From positions 62,001-126,000 of the forward strand of contig WYBL01000100.1 of assembly GCA_011526565.1 (NCBI GenBank): DNA of 64,000 nt, in the 5' to 3' direction. Under the pieces are notes generated by a model. It did no database searches. It saw only the letters and a list, made by a program, of their open reading frames with translations, and was not told the DNA's origin. The position numbers were made by a program, and so were the translations under genes. Source of the DNA: Acidobacteriota bacterium. GTDB taxonomy: Bacteria > Acidobacteriota > Vicinamibacteria > Fen-336. Every line of letters begins with the position of its first letter. The stretch's first letter is position 1. Below, in pieces: positions 1 to 8,135 of the stretch.

Positions 1-1595
1 TCGGCCTCCAGCACCACGGCCTCTCCGGCCTGCGCCGCGCGTACTGGAACCTGTCGACGCCCGCCCTCTACGAGGAGGCGGTGTTCCGCTCCGAGGCCCG
101 CTTCGGCCACATGGGCCCGCTGCTCGTCGACACCGGCAAGCACACCGCGCGCGCCGCCGCGGACAAGTTCGTCGTCCGCGAGGACAGCACCGAGGACAAG
201 GTGTGGTGGGGCCAGTACAACCGGCCCTTCGCTCCCGAGGCGTTCTCGATGCTGCACGCGCGGCTCGCAGGCTACCTCCAGGGCCGCGACGTGTTCGTGC
301 AGGACTGCTTCGCCGGCGCCGACCCCGAGCACCGGCTGCCGATCCGGGTGATCACCCAGAAGGCGTGGCACAGCCTGTTCGCGCGCACGATGTTCCAGAA
401 GCCCGCCCACCTCGACGACTATCGGCGCCACGTGCCGGAGTTCACGATCATCGCGGCGCCCGGCTTCCAGGCCTCGCCGCTGGTCGACACCACCCGCACC
501 GAGACCTTCATCGTCGCCAACTTCCGCGAGAAGCTGGCGCTGATCGGCGGGTCCGCCTACGCGGGCGAGATCAAGAAGACGATCTTCACGGTGCTCAACT
601 ACCTGCTGCCGCTGGACGGCGTGCTGTCGATGCACTGCTCGGCCAACGTGGGGCCGGCGGGGGACACCGCGATCTTCTTCGGCCTCTCCGGCACCGGCAA
701 GACGACGCTGTCGGCCGACCCGGGCCGGCGGCTGATCGGCGACGACGAGCACGGCTGGAGCGAGAACGGCGTCTTCAACATCGAGGACGGCTGCTACGCC
801 AAGGTGATCCGCCTGTCGCCAGAGGCCGAGCCGCAGATCTACTCCTGCACCCGCCGCTTCGGCACCATCCTCGAGAACGTTGTGTTCGACCCCGTCAGCC
901 GCCACCTCGACCTCGACGACGACGCCCGCACCGAGAACACCCGCGGCGCCTACCCGCTCGACTTCATCGACAACGCGCTGCCGGAGAAGCACGCGGGCCA
1001 CCCGAAGAACGTCATCTTCCTGACCTGCGACGCCTCGGGCGTGATGCCGCCGATCTCGCGGCTGACCCCGGAGCAGGCGATCTACCACTTCGTGTCGGGC
1101 TACACGTCGAAGATCGCGGGCACCGAGATCGGCCTCGGCGTCGAGCCCGAGATCACGTTCAGCGCCTGCTTCGGCGGGCCGTTCATGGTCCACCACCCCT
1201 ACGAGTACGCGCGGCTGCTGGCGCGCAAGATCGTCCAGCACGGCGCCCAGTGCTGGCTCGTCAACACCGGCTGGACGGGTGGTCCCTTCGGGATCGGCAA
1301 GCGGATCTCGATCCACCACACCCGCAAGCTGCTGAACGCGGCGCTCTCGGGCTCGCTCGCGGGCGTGCCGTACCGCAAGGACGCGATCTTCGGCTTCGAC
1401 GTGCCGACGGCGTGCGAGGGCGTGCCGTCGGAGATCCTCGACCCGGCCAACACCTGGGGCAACCGCGAGGAGTACTTCCGCAAGTACGACGCGCTGGCCG
1501 CCCGCTTCATCGAGAACTTCAAGCTGATGGCGGCGGGCTGCCCGAAAGAAGTCGCGCAGTCGGGCCCGCGCCGGCTCGAGGGGGCGATCGTCTAG
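1..1595 (+). CDS. pckA: Phosphoenolpyruvate carboxykinase (ATP), 5' truncated by window edge
   Basis: Converts oxaloacetate plus ATP to phosphoenolpyruvate, CO2 and ADP in the cytoplasm, the entry step of gluconeogenesis. The reading frame is open from base 3 (GLQHHGLSGLRRAYWN...), which is the conserved N-terminal region of the ATP-type family, so the true start lies left of the window and the GTG at 81 is not the start. The P-loop GLSGTGKTTLS (near 682-714) and the following GDDEHGW metal/nucleotide segment are intact, as is RRFGTILENVV. About 530 residues are visible, close to full family length, so only a short N-terminal piece is missing. It ends 30 bp before the M20 peptidase ATG. The family call is very secure. 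Confidence 0.96.
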   Translation, partial: GLQHHGLSGLRRAYWNLSTPALYEEAVFRSEARFGHMGPLLVDTGKHTARAAADKFVVREDSTEDKVWWGQYNRPFAPEAFSMLHARLAGYLQGRDVFVQDCFAGADPEHRLPIRVITQKAWHSLFARTMFQKPAHLDDYRRHVPEFTIIAAPGFQASPLVDTTRTETFIVANFREKLALIGGSAYAGEIKKTIFTVLNYLLPLDGVLSMHCSANVGPAGDTAIFFGLSGTGKTTLSADPGRRLIGDDEHGWSENGVFNIEDGCYAKVIRLSPEAEPQIYSCTRRFGTILENVVFDPVSRHLDLDDDARTENTRGAYPLDFIDNALPEKHAGHPKNVIFLTCDASGVMPPISRLTPEQAIYHFVSGYTSKIAGTEIGLGVEPEITFSACFGGPFMVHHPYEYARLLARKIVQHGAQCWLVNTGWTGGPFGIGKRISIHHTRKLLNAALSGSLAGVPYRKDAIFGFDVPTACEGVPSEILDPANTWGNREEYFRKYDALAARFIENFKLMAAGCPKEVAQSGPRRLEGAIV

Positions 1596-1625
1596 ACTCG
1601 CCGGGCGGTGGTAGGGTTCGGGCCC

Positions 1626-2897
1626 ATGACGACCCGCGCTGCCACCGCCCTCCTCGCCTCCATGTCCCTCGCCCTGCCCGCCACCGCCGCCTCGCTGTCC
1701 GCCGTCGAGCGCGAGGTCGTGCGCCGCGCCGACGCCCAGCTCGAGGAGGCGCTCGCGCTGCTCCAGCGCGCGGTCGACGTGCCCAGCGCCACGGAGAACC
1801 TGGCCGGGGTGCGGGCCAACGGCGAGATCTTCGCCGCCGCGCTGCAGCCGCTCGGCTTCGAGACCCGCTGGGTCGAGATGCCCGCGGAGATGGGGCGGGC
1901 GGGGCACCTGGTCGCCACCCGCGCCGGCCGCGGCCCGGGCGTGCTGCTGATCGGCCACCTCGACACCGTGCTGGAGGGCGAGCGCTTCCGGCGCGAGGGG
2001 GACCGCGCGTACGGCAGCGGCACCTCGGACATGAAGGGCGGCAACGTCGTGATCGTCGCCGCGCTCCGCGCACTGCACGCCGCGGGCGCGCTCGAGGGCC
2101 GCGCGATCAGCGTGATCCTGACCGGCGACGAGGAGAGCACGGGCCGGCCCTACGACGTCGCCCGCAAGCCCCTGCTCGACGCGGCGCAGGGCGTGAAGTA
2201 CGCGCTCGCGTTCGAGGGCTACGTGCCCGGAACGGCCGTGACCGGGCGTCGCGGTTTCTCGAGCTGGCGGCTCGAGGTGCGCGGGAAGCAGGCGCACTCC
2301 TCGGGCATCTTCAACGCGGAGACCGGCAGCGGCGCCGTGTTCGAGCTCGCGCGCATCCTGAACGCGTTCCACGAGACGCTCCGCGAGCCGTACCTGACCT
2401 TCAACCCGAGCCTCGCCGTCGGCGGCTCGGAGGCGCAGCTCGACGCGGCGACCAGCGCGGGCACGGCCGAGGGGAAGACGAACGTCGTCGCCGACATGGC
2501 TTTCGCCCACGGCGACCTGCGCTACCTGTCGGCGGACCAGCTCGCGCGGGCGCGGGCCCGCATGCGGGAGATCGTCGAGCAGAACCTGCCGGGCACGTCC
2601 GCGGAGATCACCTTCGAGGACGGCATGCCGGGCATGGCGCCGACCCCGGAGGGCAACGCGCTGCTGGCGCGGCTCGACCAGGTGTCGCGCGATCTCGGCA
2701 CGGGCCCGATCGCCCCCCACGACCCGTCGAAGCGCGGCGCCGCCGACGTCTCGTTCCTGCCCGACACCATCGCCCGCATGGACGGCCTCGGCGCGCTGGG
2801 GGACAAGGAGCACGCGCCCGGCGAGTGGATCGACCTCCGCGAGTTCCCGAACATCGTCAAGCGCGCGGCGCTGCTGATCCACCGCCTCGCCGACTGA
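1626..2897 (+). CDS. Secreted M20-family metallopeptidase (glutamate carboxypeptidase-like)
   Basis: 423-residue zinc exopeptidase of the M20 (CPG2/ArgE) clan. The first 25 residues form a signal peptide (MTTRAATALLASMSLALPATAAS), so it is exported. Metal and catalytic residues are visible: GHLDT with H111, the bridging Asp in GTSDMKGGN (D135), and the Glu pair in GDEESTG (E169/E170). The lid/dimerisation domain follows (GRRGFSSWRLEVRGKQAHSS). I chose ATG 1626 over the in-frame GTG 1608 because only the former begins directly with the signal peptide. A -10-like TAGGGT (1612-1617) ends 8 bp before the ATG, so the mRNA may be nearly leaderless. The substrate is unknown; C-terminal Glu/Asp or dipeptides are plausible for the family. 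Confidence 0.9.
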   Translation: MTTRAATALLASMSLALPATAASLSAVEREVVRRADAQLEEALALLQRAVDVPSATENLAGVRANGEIFAAALQPLGFETRWVEMPAEMGRAGHLVATRAGRGPGVLLIGHLDTVLEGERFRREGDRAYGSGTSDMKGGNVVIVAALRALHAAGALEGRAISVILTGDEESTGRPYDVARKPLLDAAQGVKYALAFEGYVPGTAVTGRRGFSSWRLEVRGKQAHSSGIFNAETGSGAVFELARILNAFHETLREPYLTFNPSLAVGGSEAQLDAATSAGTAEGKTNVVADMAFAHGDLRYLSADQLARARARMREIVEQNLPGTSAEITFEDGMPGMAPTPEGNALLARLDQVSRDLGTGPIAPHDPSKRGAADVSFLPDTIARMDGLGALGDKEHAPGEWIDLREFPNIVKRAALLIHRLAD

Positions 2898-2981
2898 GGC
2901 CGCCCTCCCGGCGCCGCAGCACTGCGGAGGGCCCAGCGCCTCCTCGAGCAGCGCGTCGTCGATCGCCAGGTTGGTCGGCAC
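2898..2981 (-). pseudogene. Remnant of a VapB-type antitoxin N-terminus
   Basis: The minus strand has a good ribosome site (AGGAGG, 2991-2986) four bases before a GTG at 2981. It then reads VPTNLAIDDALLEEAL, the typical start of a short VapB/DUF2191-type antitoxin (usually MPTNLAIDD.LLEEA..). After about 16 codons the match stops (GPPQCCGAG...) and the frame runs into antisense of the M20 gene. No PIN toxin follows. I read this as a truncated antitoxin stub left after loss of a toxin-antitoxin pair. The match is by eye only, so it could be chance, but the Shine-Dalgarno plus family-like start together are persuasive. Confidence 0.5.
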
Positions 2982-3001
2982 GGCGCCTCCTACACAGACG
3001 A

Positions 3002-5554
3002 TTACGCAGGCGGGACGGGGCCGGCAAGTCCCGGGGTGTCGAGCCGGACGAGGAAGGAGGATGCCGACCCGGGACGTGCCGCGGCGCTCGGGTCGAGGGC
3101 CTCGGCCAGGAGACAGGACAACTCGTGCGGGAACCCCGGCCGAACGAGCGCGAGCGGCGGCACCCGCTCCCAGCCGATCGCCTCCAGCGTCTCGCGCAGC
3201 GTCGGCCGCGCGAACGGGTTCGCACCCGAGGCGGCCTCGTAGAGCAGGACCGCGAGGCTCCAGAGATCCAGGGCGGGCGACGGCGGCGCGCCGCGCGCGG
3301 CCTCCGGGCTCATGTAGGCCGGCGTGCCGAGCACGACGCCGCTCTCGGTCAGCGGACCGTGAGCCAGTGACCGGGTGTCGGCCGTCGCGGCGCCGAGCGG
3401 ACCCGGGACTGCCCCGGAGTCCGGCAATCCCAGGATCCGCGCAAGGCCGAAGTCCAGCAGCTTGGCCTGACCCGCCGCGGTGAAGGCGACGTTCGACGGC
3501 TTGATGTCGCGGTGCAGGATGCCCGCGGCGTGCGCGGTCGCGAGCGCCGAGGCCAGCGCCCGCGCCAGCGCCAGCCATTCGCCGACCGGCAGCGGCCCGG
3601 TCCGCGCCAGCCGGTCCGCGAGACTGCCGCCCGGAAGGTACTCGATCACGACGAACGGAATCCCCGACCAGCTCTCGAGCCCGAACACGGTGGCGAGATG
3701 CGGGTGCGAGACCGCCGCCGCGGCGCGGGCCTCGCGGCGCAACCGGCGCACGGCCTCCTCCGACGTGCGGGGCAGGGTCTTGAGGGCGACCGCGCGGCCG
3801 AGGTCGCGGTCGCGGGCGAGGTAGACGACGCCCATGCCGCCGGCACCCAGGCGCCGTTCGAGCTCGAACTTGCCGCGCAGGTCGCGGGGCAGCAGCGCCG
3901 CCCTCGTCGCGGCACCGCAGGCCAGGCACTCGGGCGTGGACACCGTCTGCACCTCGCCGCAGGCCACGCACTCGTCGGCGGGCGCCTCGATTTCACTGAC
4001 CGCCGGGCTCGTGCCGCGCGCATGCTGTGGCGTGTTGCGGATCGCCTGGTTCTCGAGCACGAGCGCGGTCGACGCTGCGACCGCCCGCAGCAGCTCGCGG
4101 TCGTTGCGGTCGTAGGGCAGATCGCTCTTCTTCGGTCCCAGCCCGATGGCGCCGAGCAGGCCGCCACCCGTCGAGAGCAGCGGCACAAGCAGACTGAAGC
4201 CGCTGCTGATCAGCCACGACCGTTCGTCCTCAGGCAGGCGCCGCAGCGGCGACCCGGTTCGTTCGAGGTCCACGTCGAGCGGCTCGGACTCCCCCGAGAG
4301 CAGCCCCGCGAGCGTCGAGGCAGTCCGGAGGTCCGGCGCCTCCCCGCAGACCGCTCGCAGCGAGTCGCCCGGCCGCGGTTCGACGAGGAGTGCGAACGAC
4401 TCCGGGTGGAGCGCGCCGTCGAGTCCACCCGCGAGTACCTGCCCGAGCGAGTTCGGGTCGGTCGCGCGCGCGGCGGACTGCACGACTCTGGTGAGAACCC
4501 TCTCTGCCTCGACCTGCGAGCGGAAGAAGCGTGCATCGAGAGCCGCGAGCGCTCCTCCGCGCGAGGCGAGCAGCAGCGCCGACGCCGCCGTGGCCAGCGC
4601 CGAGCCGACGACGATCGGGCTGGTTGCCAGGTCCGCCACCCGATCCTCTCGCCGCAGGAGGACCTCGGCGACAAGCAACAGCAGCGGTACCGAGCCCACC
4701 GCCAGCAGGGTCGACCGAGCCAGCGCGTACTGCGCTGCGCGCCGCATCGCGACCTGAACCGGCAGCACACGCTGCACGAGCACCGCATAGCCGGTCGTGA
4801 AGGGAACGCTCAGCAGCAGGAACTGGAGCACGCCGCGGGCCCACGGGAGCACGTCCGAGCGACTGGTCCAGGCGTCGTAGGCCGGGAACAGGCCCTCGAG
4901 CAACAACTGGACGAACAGCGGCCCGAAGCCGAGCCCGAGGCCTGAGATGAACAGCTTGAGGCGTCGCTGGTCTTGCCGGGTGGCAGCCGACGAACGCCAC
5001 CAGGCGAGCGGCAGCGCGGGGAGCAGCGTCAGCGCCAGCAGTGCCCAGCCCCAGGTCAGTGGCGCCTCGACCCACGGGGAGGGCGCGGCCAGCCGGGACA
5101 CAGCCAGCAGCGTCACGATCACCCCCAGGGCGAGCGATGTGACCGTCGCTGCCCGCGCCCATCGTGCCCAGCGGTCGGGGCCGTGGGCGGAGTCCGGGAA
5201 GTCGAGGAAGAATCGCCACAGGAAGTAGGGGACGAAGTGGCCGACGGCGACCGTCTCCAGCCACCGCGTCAGAGGAGACGCCCTGAAGGCGGGGTACAAC
5301 TCCGCCAGCGGGAGCGCGAACTGGGAAGCCGTGACCAGGTAGGCGACGCCCAACGCGCGGGTCCGCGACTCGGATCGGCGGTCGGTGAGGAGTGCAACGG
5401 CGGCGCCGGCGTACGCCAAGATCAGCAGCAGGGGCAGCGCTCGGCCGAATTCGCCGACTCCGGCGTCGAGTGCAGAAAGGGCCAGCCCCGCCATGCCGTA
5501 GACGAGACGCAGGCCGGCGACGAAGAGGACCGCGCGGGTGAACCCGCGTTCCAC
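3002..5554 (-). CDS. Membrane serine/threonine protein kinase with GAF and zinc-ribbon domains
   Basis: 850-residue protein. Residues 1 to about 335 contain many hydrophobic segments (a multi-pass membrane sensor region). About 345-505 looks like a GAF domain (LTRVVQSAARATDPNSLG ... LLRAVAASTALVLENQA). 529-546 is a zinc ribbon, CVAC ... CLACG. About 562-840 is a PknB-type kinase with glycine loop LGAGGMGVVYLA, catalytic Lys592 (VALKTL), HRDIKPSN (681-688) and DFG (701-703), so it is predicted active. The usual bacterial order is kinase first and sensor last; here it is reversed. GTG start at 5554, 8 bp after the stop of the 142-residue gene upstream, so the two are probably co-transcribed. 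Signal sensed and substrates are unknown. Confidence 0.9.
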   Translation of the reverse strand: MERGFTRAVLFVAGLRLVYGMAGLALSALDAGVGEFGRALPLLLILAYAGAAVALLTDRRSESRTRALGVAYLVTASQFALPLAELYPAFRASPLTRWLETVAVGHFVPYFLWRFFLDFPDSAHGPDRWARWARAATVTSLALGVIVTLLAVSRLAAPSPWVEAPLTWGWALLALTLLPALPLAWWRSSAATRQDQRRLKLFISGLGLGFGPLFVQLLLEGLFPAYDAWTSRSDVLPWARGVLQFLLLSVPFTTGYAVLVQRVLPVQVAMRRAAQYALARSTLLAVGSVPLLLLVAEVLLRREDRVADLATSPIVVGSALATAASALLLASRGGALAALDARFFRSQVEAERVLTRVVQSAARATDPNSLGQVLAGGLDGALHPESFALLVEPRPGDSLRAVCGEAPDLRTASTLAGLLSGESEPLDVDLERTGSPLRRLPEDERSWLISSGFSLLVPLLSTGGGLLGAIGLGPKKSDLPYDRNDRELLRAVAASTALVLENQAIRNTPQHARGTSPAVSEIEAPADECVACGEVQTVSTPECLACGAATRAALLPRDLRGKFELERRLGAGGMGVVYLARDRDLGRAVALKTLPRTSEEAVRRLRREARAAAAVSHPHLATVFGLESWSGIPFVVIEYLPGGSLADRLARTGPLPVGEWLALARALASALATAHAAGILHRDIKPSNVAFTAAGQAKLLDFGLARILGLPDSGAVPGPLGAATADTRSLAHGPLTESGVVLGTPAYMSPEAARGAPPSPALDLWSLAVLLYEAASGANPFARPTLRETLEAIGWERVPPLALVRPGFPHELSCLLAEALDPSAAARPGSASSFLVRLDTPGLAGPVPPA

Positions 5555-5562
5555 GGATTCGC

Positions 5563-5991
5563 TCAGTCGTGCTGGGCGTCTTCGAAGCCCTTGCAGTATT
5601 TGCCTTTCACCGCCGCCTTCTTTCTGTACTGATCCTCGCAGAAGAGCAGTTGGTACTCCTCGAAGGCGGCCTTCAGCTTGGCGTGCCCGACCTTGCGCCC
5701 GCCCTTGATGGCGGCTTCGTTTCCGACGCGCTCGACAAGCTTGAGGATCTTCTCGCCGTCCTTGGCCCAGCGCCTCTCCAGGTCAGGCCAGGTTTCGTTG
5801 CCGATCGGCCGCACCACGAGGCTGTTGCGAAAGGCGTGTGCAGCGCCACGCGTGATCGCCGTGTCCTGCGATCCGACTGCGCTTGCCGCGCCGGCGCCCA
5901 ATGCGAAGAAGCACTGGCACAGGATGTCGAGTGCGGCTTCGGCGCAGTCCTCCGGCTTTCCCTTGGCGGTCTTCTTCCCACCCTTGGCCAT
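5563..5991 (-). CDS. Hypothetical protein, 142 aa, upstream of membrane kinase
   Basis: I do not recognise a family. The protein is soluble, without signal peptide or membrane segment. It opens with a Lys-rich stretch (MAKGGKKTAKGK) and has four Cys residues (two in DILCQC, one in FCEDQY, one in KYCKGF) that could bind metal or be redox active, though they do not form a standard motif. The ATG at 5991 is preceded by GGGAGG. The stop lies 8 bp before the kinase start, which suggests a two-gene operon and possibly a role as kinase substrate or partner; that role is inference from position only. Confidence 0.7.
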   Translation of the reverse strand: MAKGGKKTAKGKPEDCAEAALDILCQCFFALGAGAASAVGSQDTAITRGAAHAFRNSLVVRPIGNETWPDLERRWAKDGEKILKLVERVGNEAAIKGGRKVGHAKLKAAFEEYQLLFCEDQYRKKAAVKGKYCKGFEDAQHD

Positions 5992-6027
5992 GCGTCCTCC
6001 CTTGATTGCTGCGGAATGTCGTGGGGG

Positions 6028-6058
6028 AGTTTAGACGGGGGAGGGCGCCCGGTGTCAA
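6028..6058 (-). promoter_or_regulatory. Candidate promoter for the 142-aa/kinase operon
   Basis: On the minus strand TTGACA (6058-6053) is followed 19 bp later by TAAACT (6033-6028), or 18 bp later by CTAAAC. The ATG of the 142-aa gene lies 36 bp further on. The -35 is a perfect consensus; the spacing is slightly long. Confidence 0.45.
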
Positions 6059-6083
6059 AGTAGTGCCTAGGGAGGTTTCGGGG

Positions 6084-8135
6084 TTGGGCACGGGGAACGA
6101 GCCGTCCGTCCACCTGACCGCGTGTCCGCGCAACTGCTACTCGACGTGCTCGCTGCGGGTCACCGTCGAAGGCGGGCGGCTGGTGCGGGTCGAGGGCGCC
6201 GCGGAGAACCGGGCGACGGCCGAGGGGCCGTGCCTCAAGGGGCTGTCGTACGTCGAGCGGGCGCACTCGCCGCAGCGGATCGTCGAGCCGCTGCGGCGCC
6301 AGGCCGACGGCTCGTTCCGCGCGATCGGCTGGGACGCGGCGATCGACACGATCGCGTCGCAGCTCGAGCGGCTGCGCGCCGCCCACGGACCGCAGACGGT
6401 CCTCTACTACAGCGCCAGCGGCACCAAGGGGCTGCTCAACGGCTGCGGCCTCGCGTTCTGGCGGCTGTTCGGCGGCTGCACGACGACCTACGGCGACCTG
6501 TGCTGGCCGGCGGGGCTGGAGGCGACCCGGCTGACGCTCGGCGCCAACTCCCACAACGCGCCGTGGGACCTCGAGAACGCGCGGCTGATCGTGCTGTGGG
6601 GCAAGAACGCGGCCGAGACCAACGTCCACCAGATGCCGCACGTCCAGCGCGCGCAGGACCGCGGGGCGCAGGTCGTGGTGATCGACCCGCGGCGCACCGA
6701 GACCGCGGAGCGCGCCGACCTGCTGCTGCAACTCCGGCCGGGCACAGACGGCGCGCTGGCACTGGCCGTCGGCCACGTGTTGCTTCGCGACGGCCTCGTC
6801 GACCGGGCGTTCGTCGACGCCCACGTGAAGGGCTTCGACGAGTACGCCCGTGCCGTGGCCGAGTGGGAACCCGCGCGGGCGGCGGCGATCACCGAGCTGC
6901 GCGTGGAGGCGATCGAGGCCTTCGCGAAGCTGGTCGGGACGGTGAAGCCGATGACGCTGGTGCCCGGATTCGGCATGCAGCGATTCACGAACTCCGGCCA
7001 GGCGATGCGGGCGATGCTCGCCCTGTGCGCGCTCACCGGCAACCTCGGCAAACCTGGCGCCGGCTGGATGTACGCGAACCTGCAGACGCAGGTCTTCTCG
7101 CAGGTCAAGGACCCGATCGACTGCTATCCGGGGACCCCTGACGGCGTCGTCAGGGTCTCGCTGTCGACGGCGCGGCTGGGGCGGGACATGCTGGCCGCCG
7201 CCGACCCGCCGCTGAGCTTCGCCTGGGTCGAGCGCGGCAACCCGATCCCGCAGAACCCGGAGACGTCGCGCGTGATCGAGGCGTTTCGCCGGCTCGAGTT
7301 CCGGGTCGTGGTCGAGGAGTTCCTGACCGACACCGCGCGCGAGGCCGACGTCGTGCTGCCCGCCAAGAACTTCTTCGAGCAGACCGACGTGATCGGCGCC
7401 TACTGGCACCCCTACCTGCAACTGCGGCCGAAGGTGCTGGAGCCGCCTCCCGGCGTGAAGCCGGAGACCGAGATCTACCGCGCGCTCGGCCGCCGGCTGG
7501 GGATCGACGAAGCCGCGCTGGCTGCGGCGCTGCCCGGTCCCGCGAACGCGTCGATCGAGGCCTGGCTCGCCGCGAAGCTGGCGGCGACCGGGATCACGCT
7601 CGACCAGTTGCGCGCCGGGCCGGTGCTGTCGCCGGAGTTCGAAGAAGTGGCGTTCGCCGACCTGCGCTTCCCGACGCCGTCCGGAAAGATCGAGCTGTGG
7701 AGCGACGAGGCCCGCGCCCGCTGGGGCGTGCCCGAGCTGCCGTCGTGGCACGAGGCGGGCGAGCGGCCCGACCCGGGCGGGCGTTTCCCGCTGCACCTGC
7801 TGACGCCCAACACCAAGAACCGCATCCACTCCCAGTTCGGATACCTGGACACGATCCGCCGCATGGCCCCGGCGCCGTTCGTCGCCCTCCACCCGGCGGA
7901 CGCGCGCGCCCGCGGCGTGGCCGAGGGCGACCGCGTGCGCGTCTTCAACGACCGCGGCGAGTTGCGTCTCCCCGCCCGGTTCGACCGCGGCCTGAAGCCC
8001 GGCTGCGTGGCGATCACCAACGGCTTCTGGCTGACGGAGGGCGCGGCCGTCAACCTGCTCTCCGAGGGGCGCGAGACCGACATGGGCCACGGCGCGGCGT
8101 TCCACGACAACGCCGTGCAGGTCGAGCGCGCGTGA
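6084..8135 (+). CDS. Molybdopterin oxidoreductase catalytic subunit (DMSO reductase family, DmsA-like)
   Basis: 683-residue bis-MGD enzyme. An N-terminal [4Fe-4S] site is formed by C14, C18, C22 (CPRNCYSTC) and C50 (GPCLKG). The molybdenum ligand is probably C140 in GDLCWPAG, as in Cys-type family members; the exact substrate cannot be told. I chose the TTG at 6084 because AGGGAGG (6069-6075) sits 8 bp upstream and the protein then begins just before the cluster. There is no twin-arginine signal, so the subunit should stay in the cytoplasm, unlike E. coli DmsA. The C-terminal MGD-binding domain is present (LLTPNTKNRIHSQFG). The next gene overlaps by 4 bp and encodes the electron-transfer and membrane partner. 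Confidence 0.88.
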   Translation: MGTGNEPSVHLTACPRNCYSTCSLRVTVEGGRLVRVEGAAENRATAEGPCLKGLSYVERAHSPQRIVEPLRRQADGSFRAIGWDAAIDTIASQLERLRAAHGPQTVLYYSASGTKGLLNGCGLAFWRLFGGCTTTYGDLCWPAGLEATRLTLGANSHNAPWDLENARLIVLWGKNAAETNVHQMPHVQRAQDRGAQVVVIDPRRTETAERADLLLQLRPGTDGALALAVGHVLLRDGLVDRAFVDAHVKGFDEYARAVAEWEPARAAAITELRVEAIEAFAKLVGTVKPMTLVPGFGMQRFTNSGQAMRAMLALCALTGNLGKPGAGWMYANLQTQVFSQVKDPIDCYPGTPDGVVRVSLSTARLGRDMLAAADPPLSFAWVERGNPIPQNPETSRVIEAFRRLEFRVVVEEFLTDTAREADVVLPAKNFFEQTDVIGAYWHPYLQLRPKVLEPPPGVKPETEIYRALGRRLGIDEAALAAALPGPANASIEAWLAAKLAATGITLDQLRAGPVLSPEFEEVAFADLRFPTPSGKIELWSDEARARWGVPELPSWHEAGERPDPGGRFPLHLLTPNTKNRIHSQFGYLDTIRRMAPAPFVALHPADARARGVAEGDRVRVFNDRGELRLPARFDRGLKPGCVAITNGFWLTEGAAVNLLSEGRETDMGHGAAFHDNAVQVERA

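Noticed and set aside
203..3370. Plus-strand 1055-codon open frame overlapping pckA and the M20 gene
   Set aside because: Composition dominated by Arg/Pro/Ala; it is the alternate frame of two secure genes.
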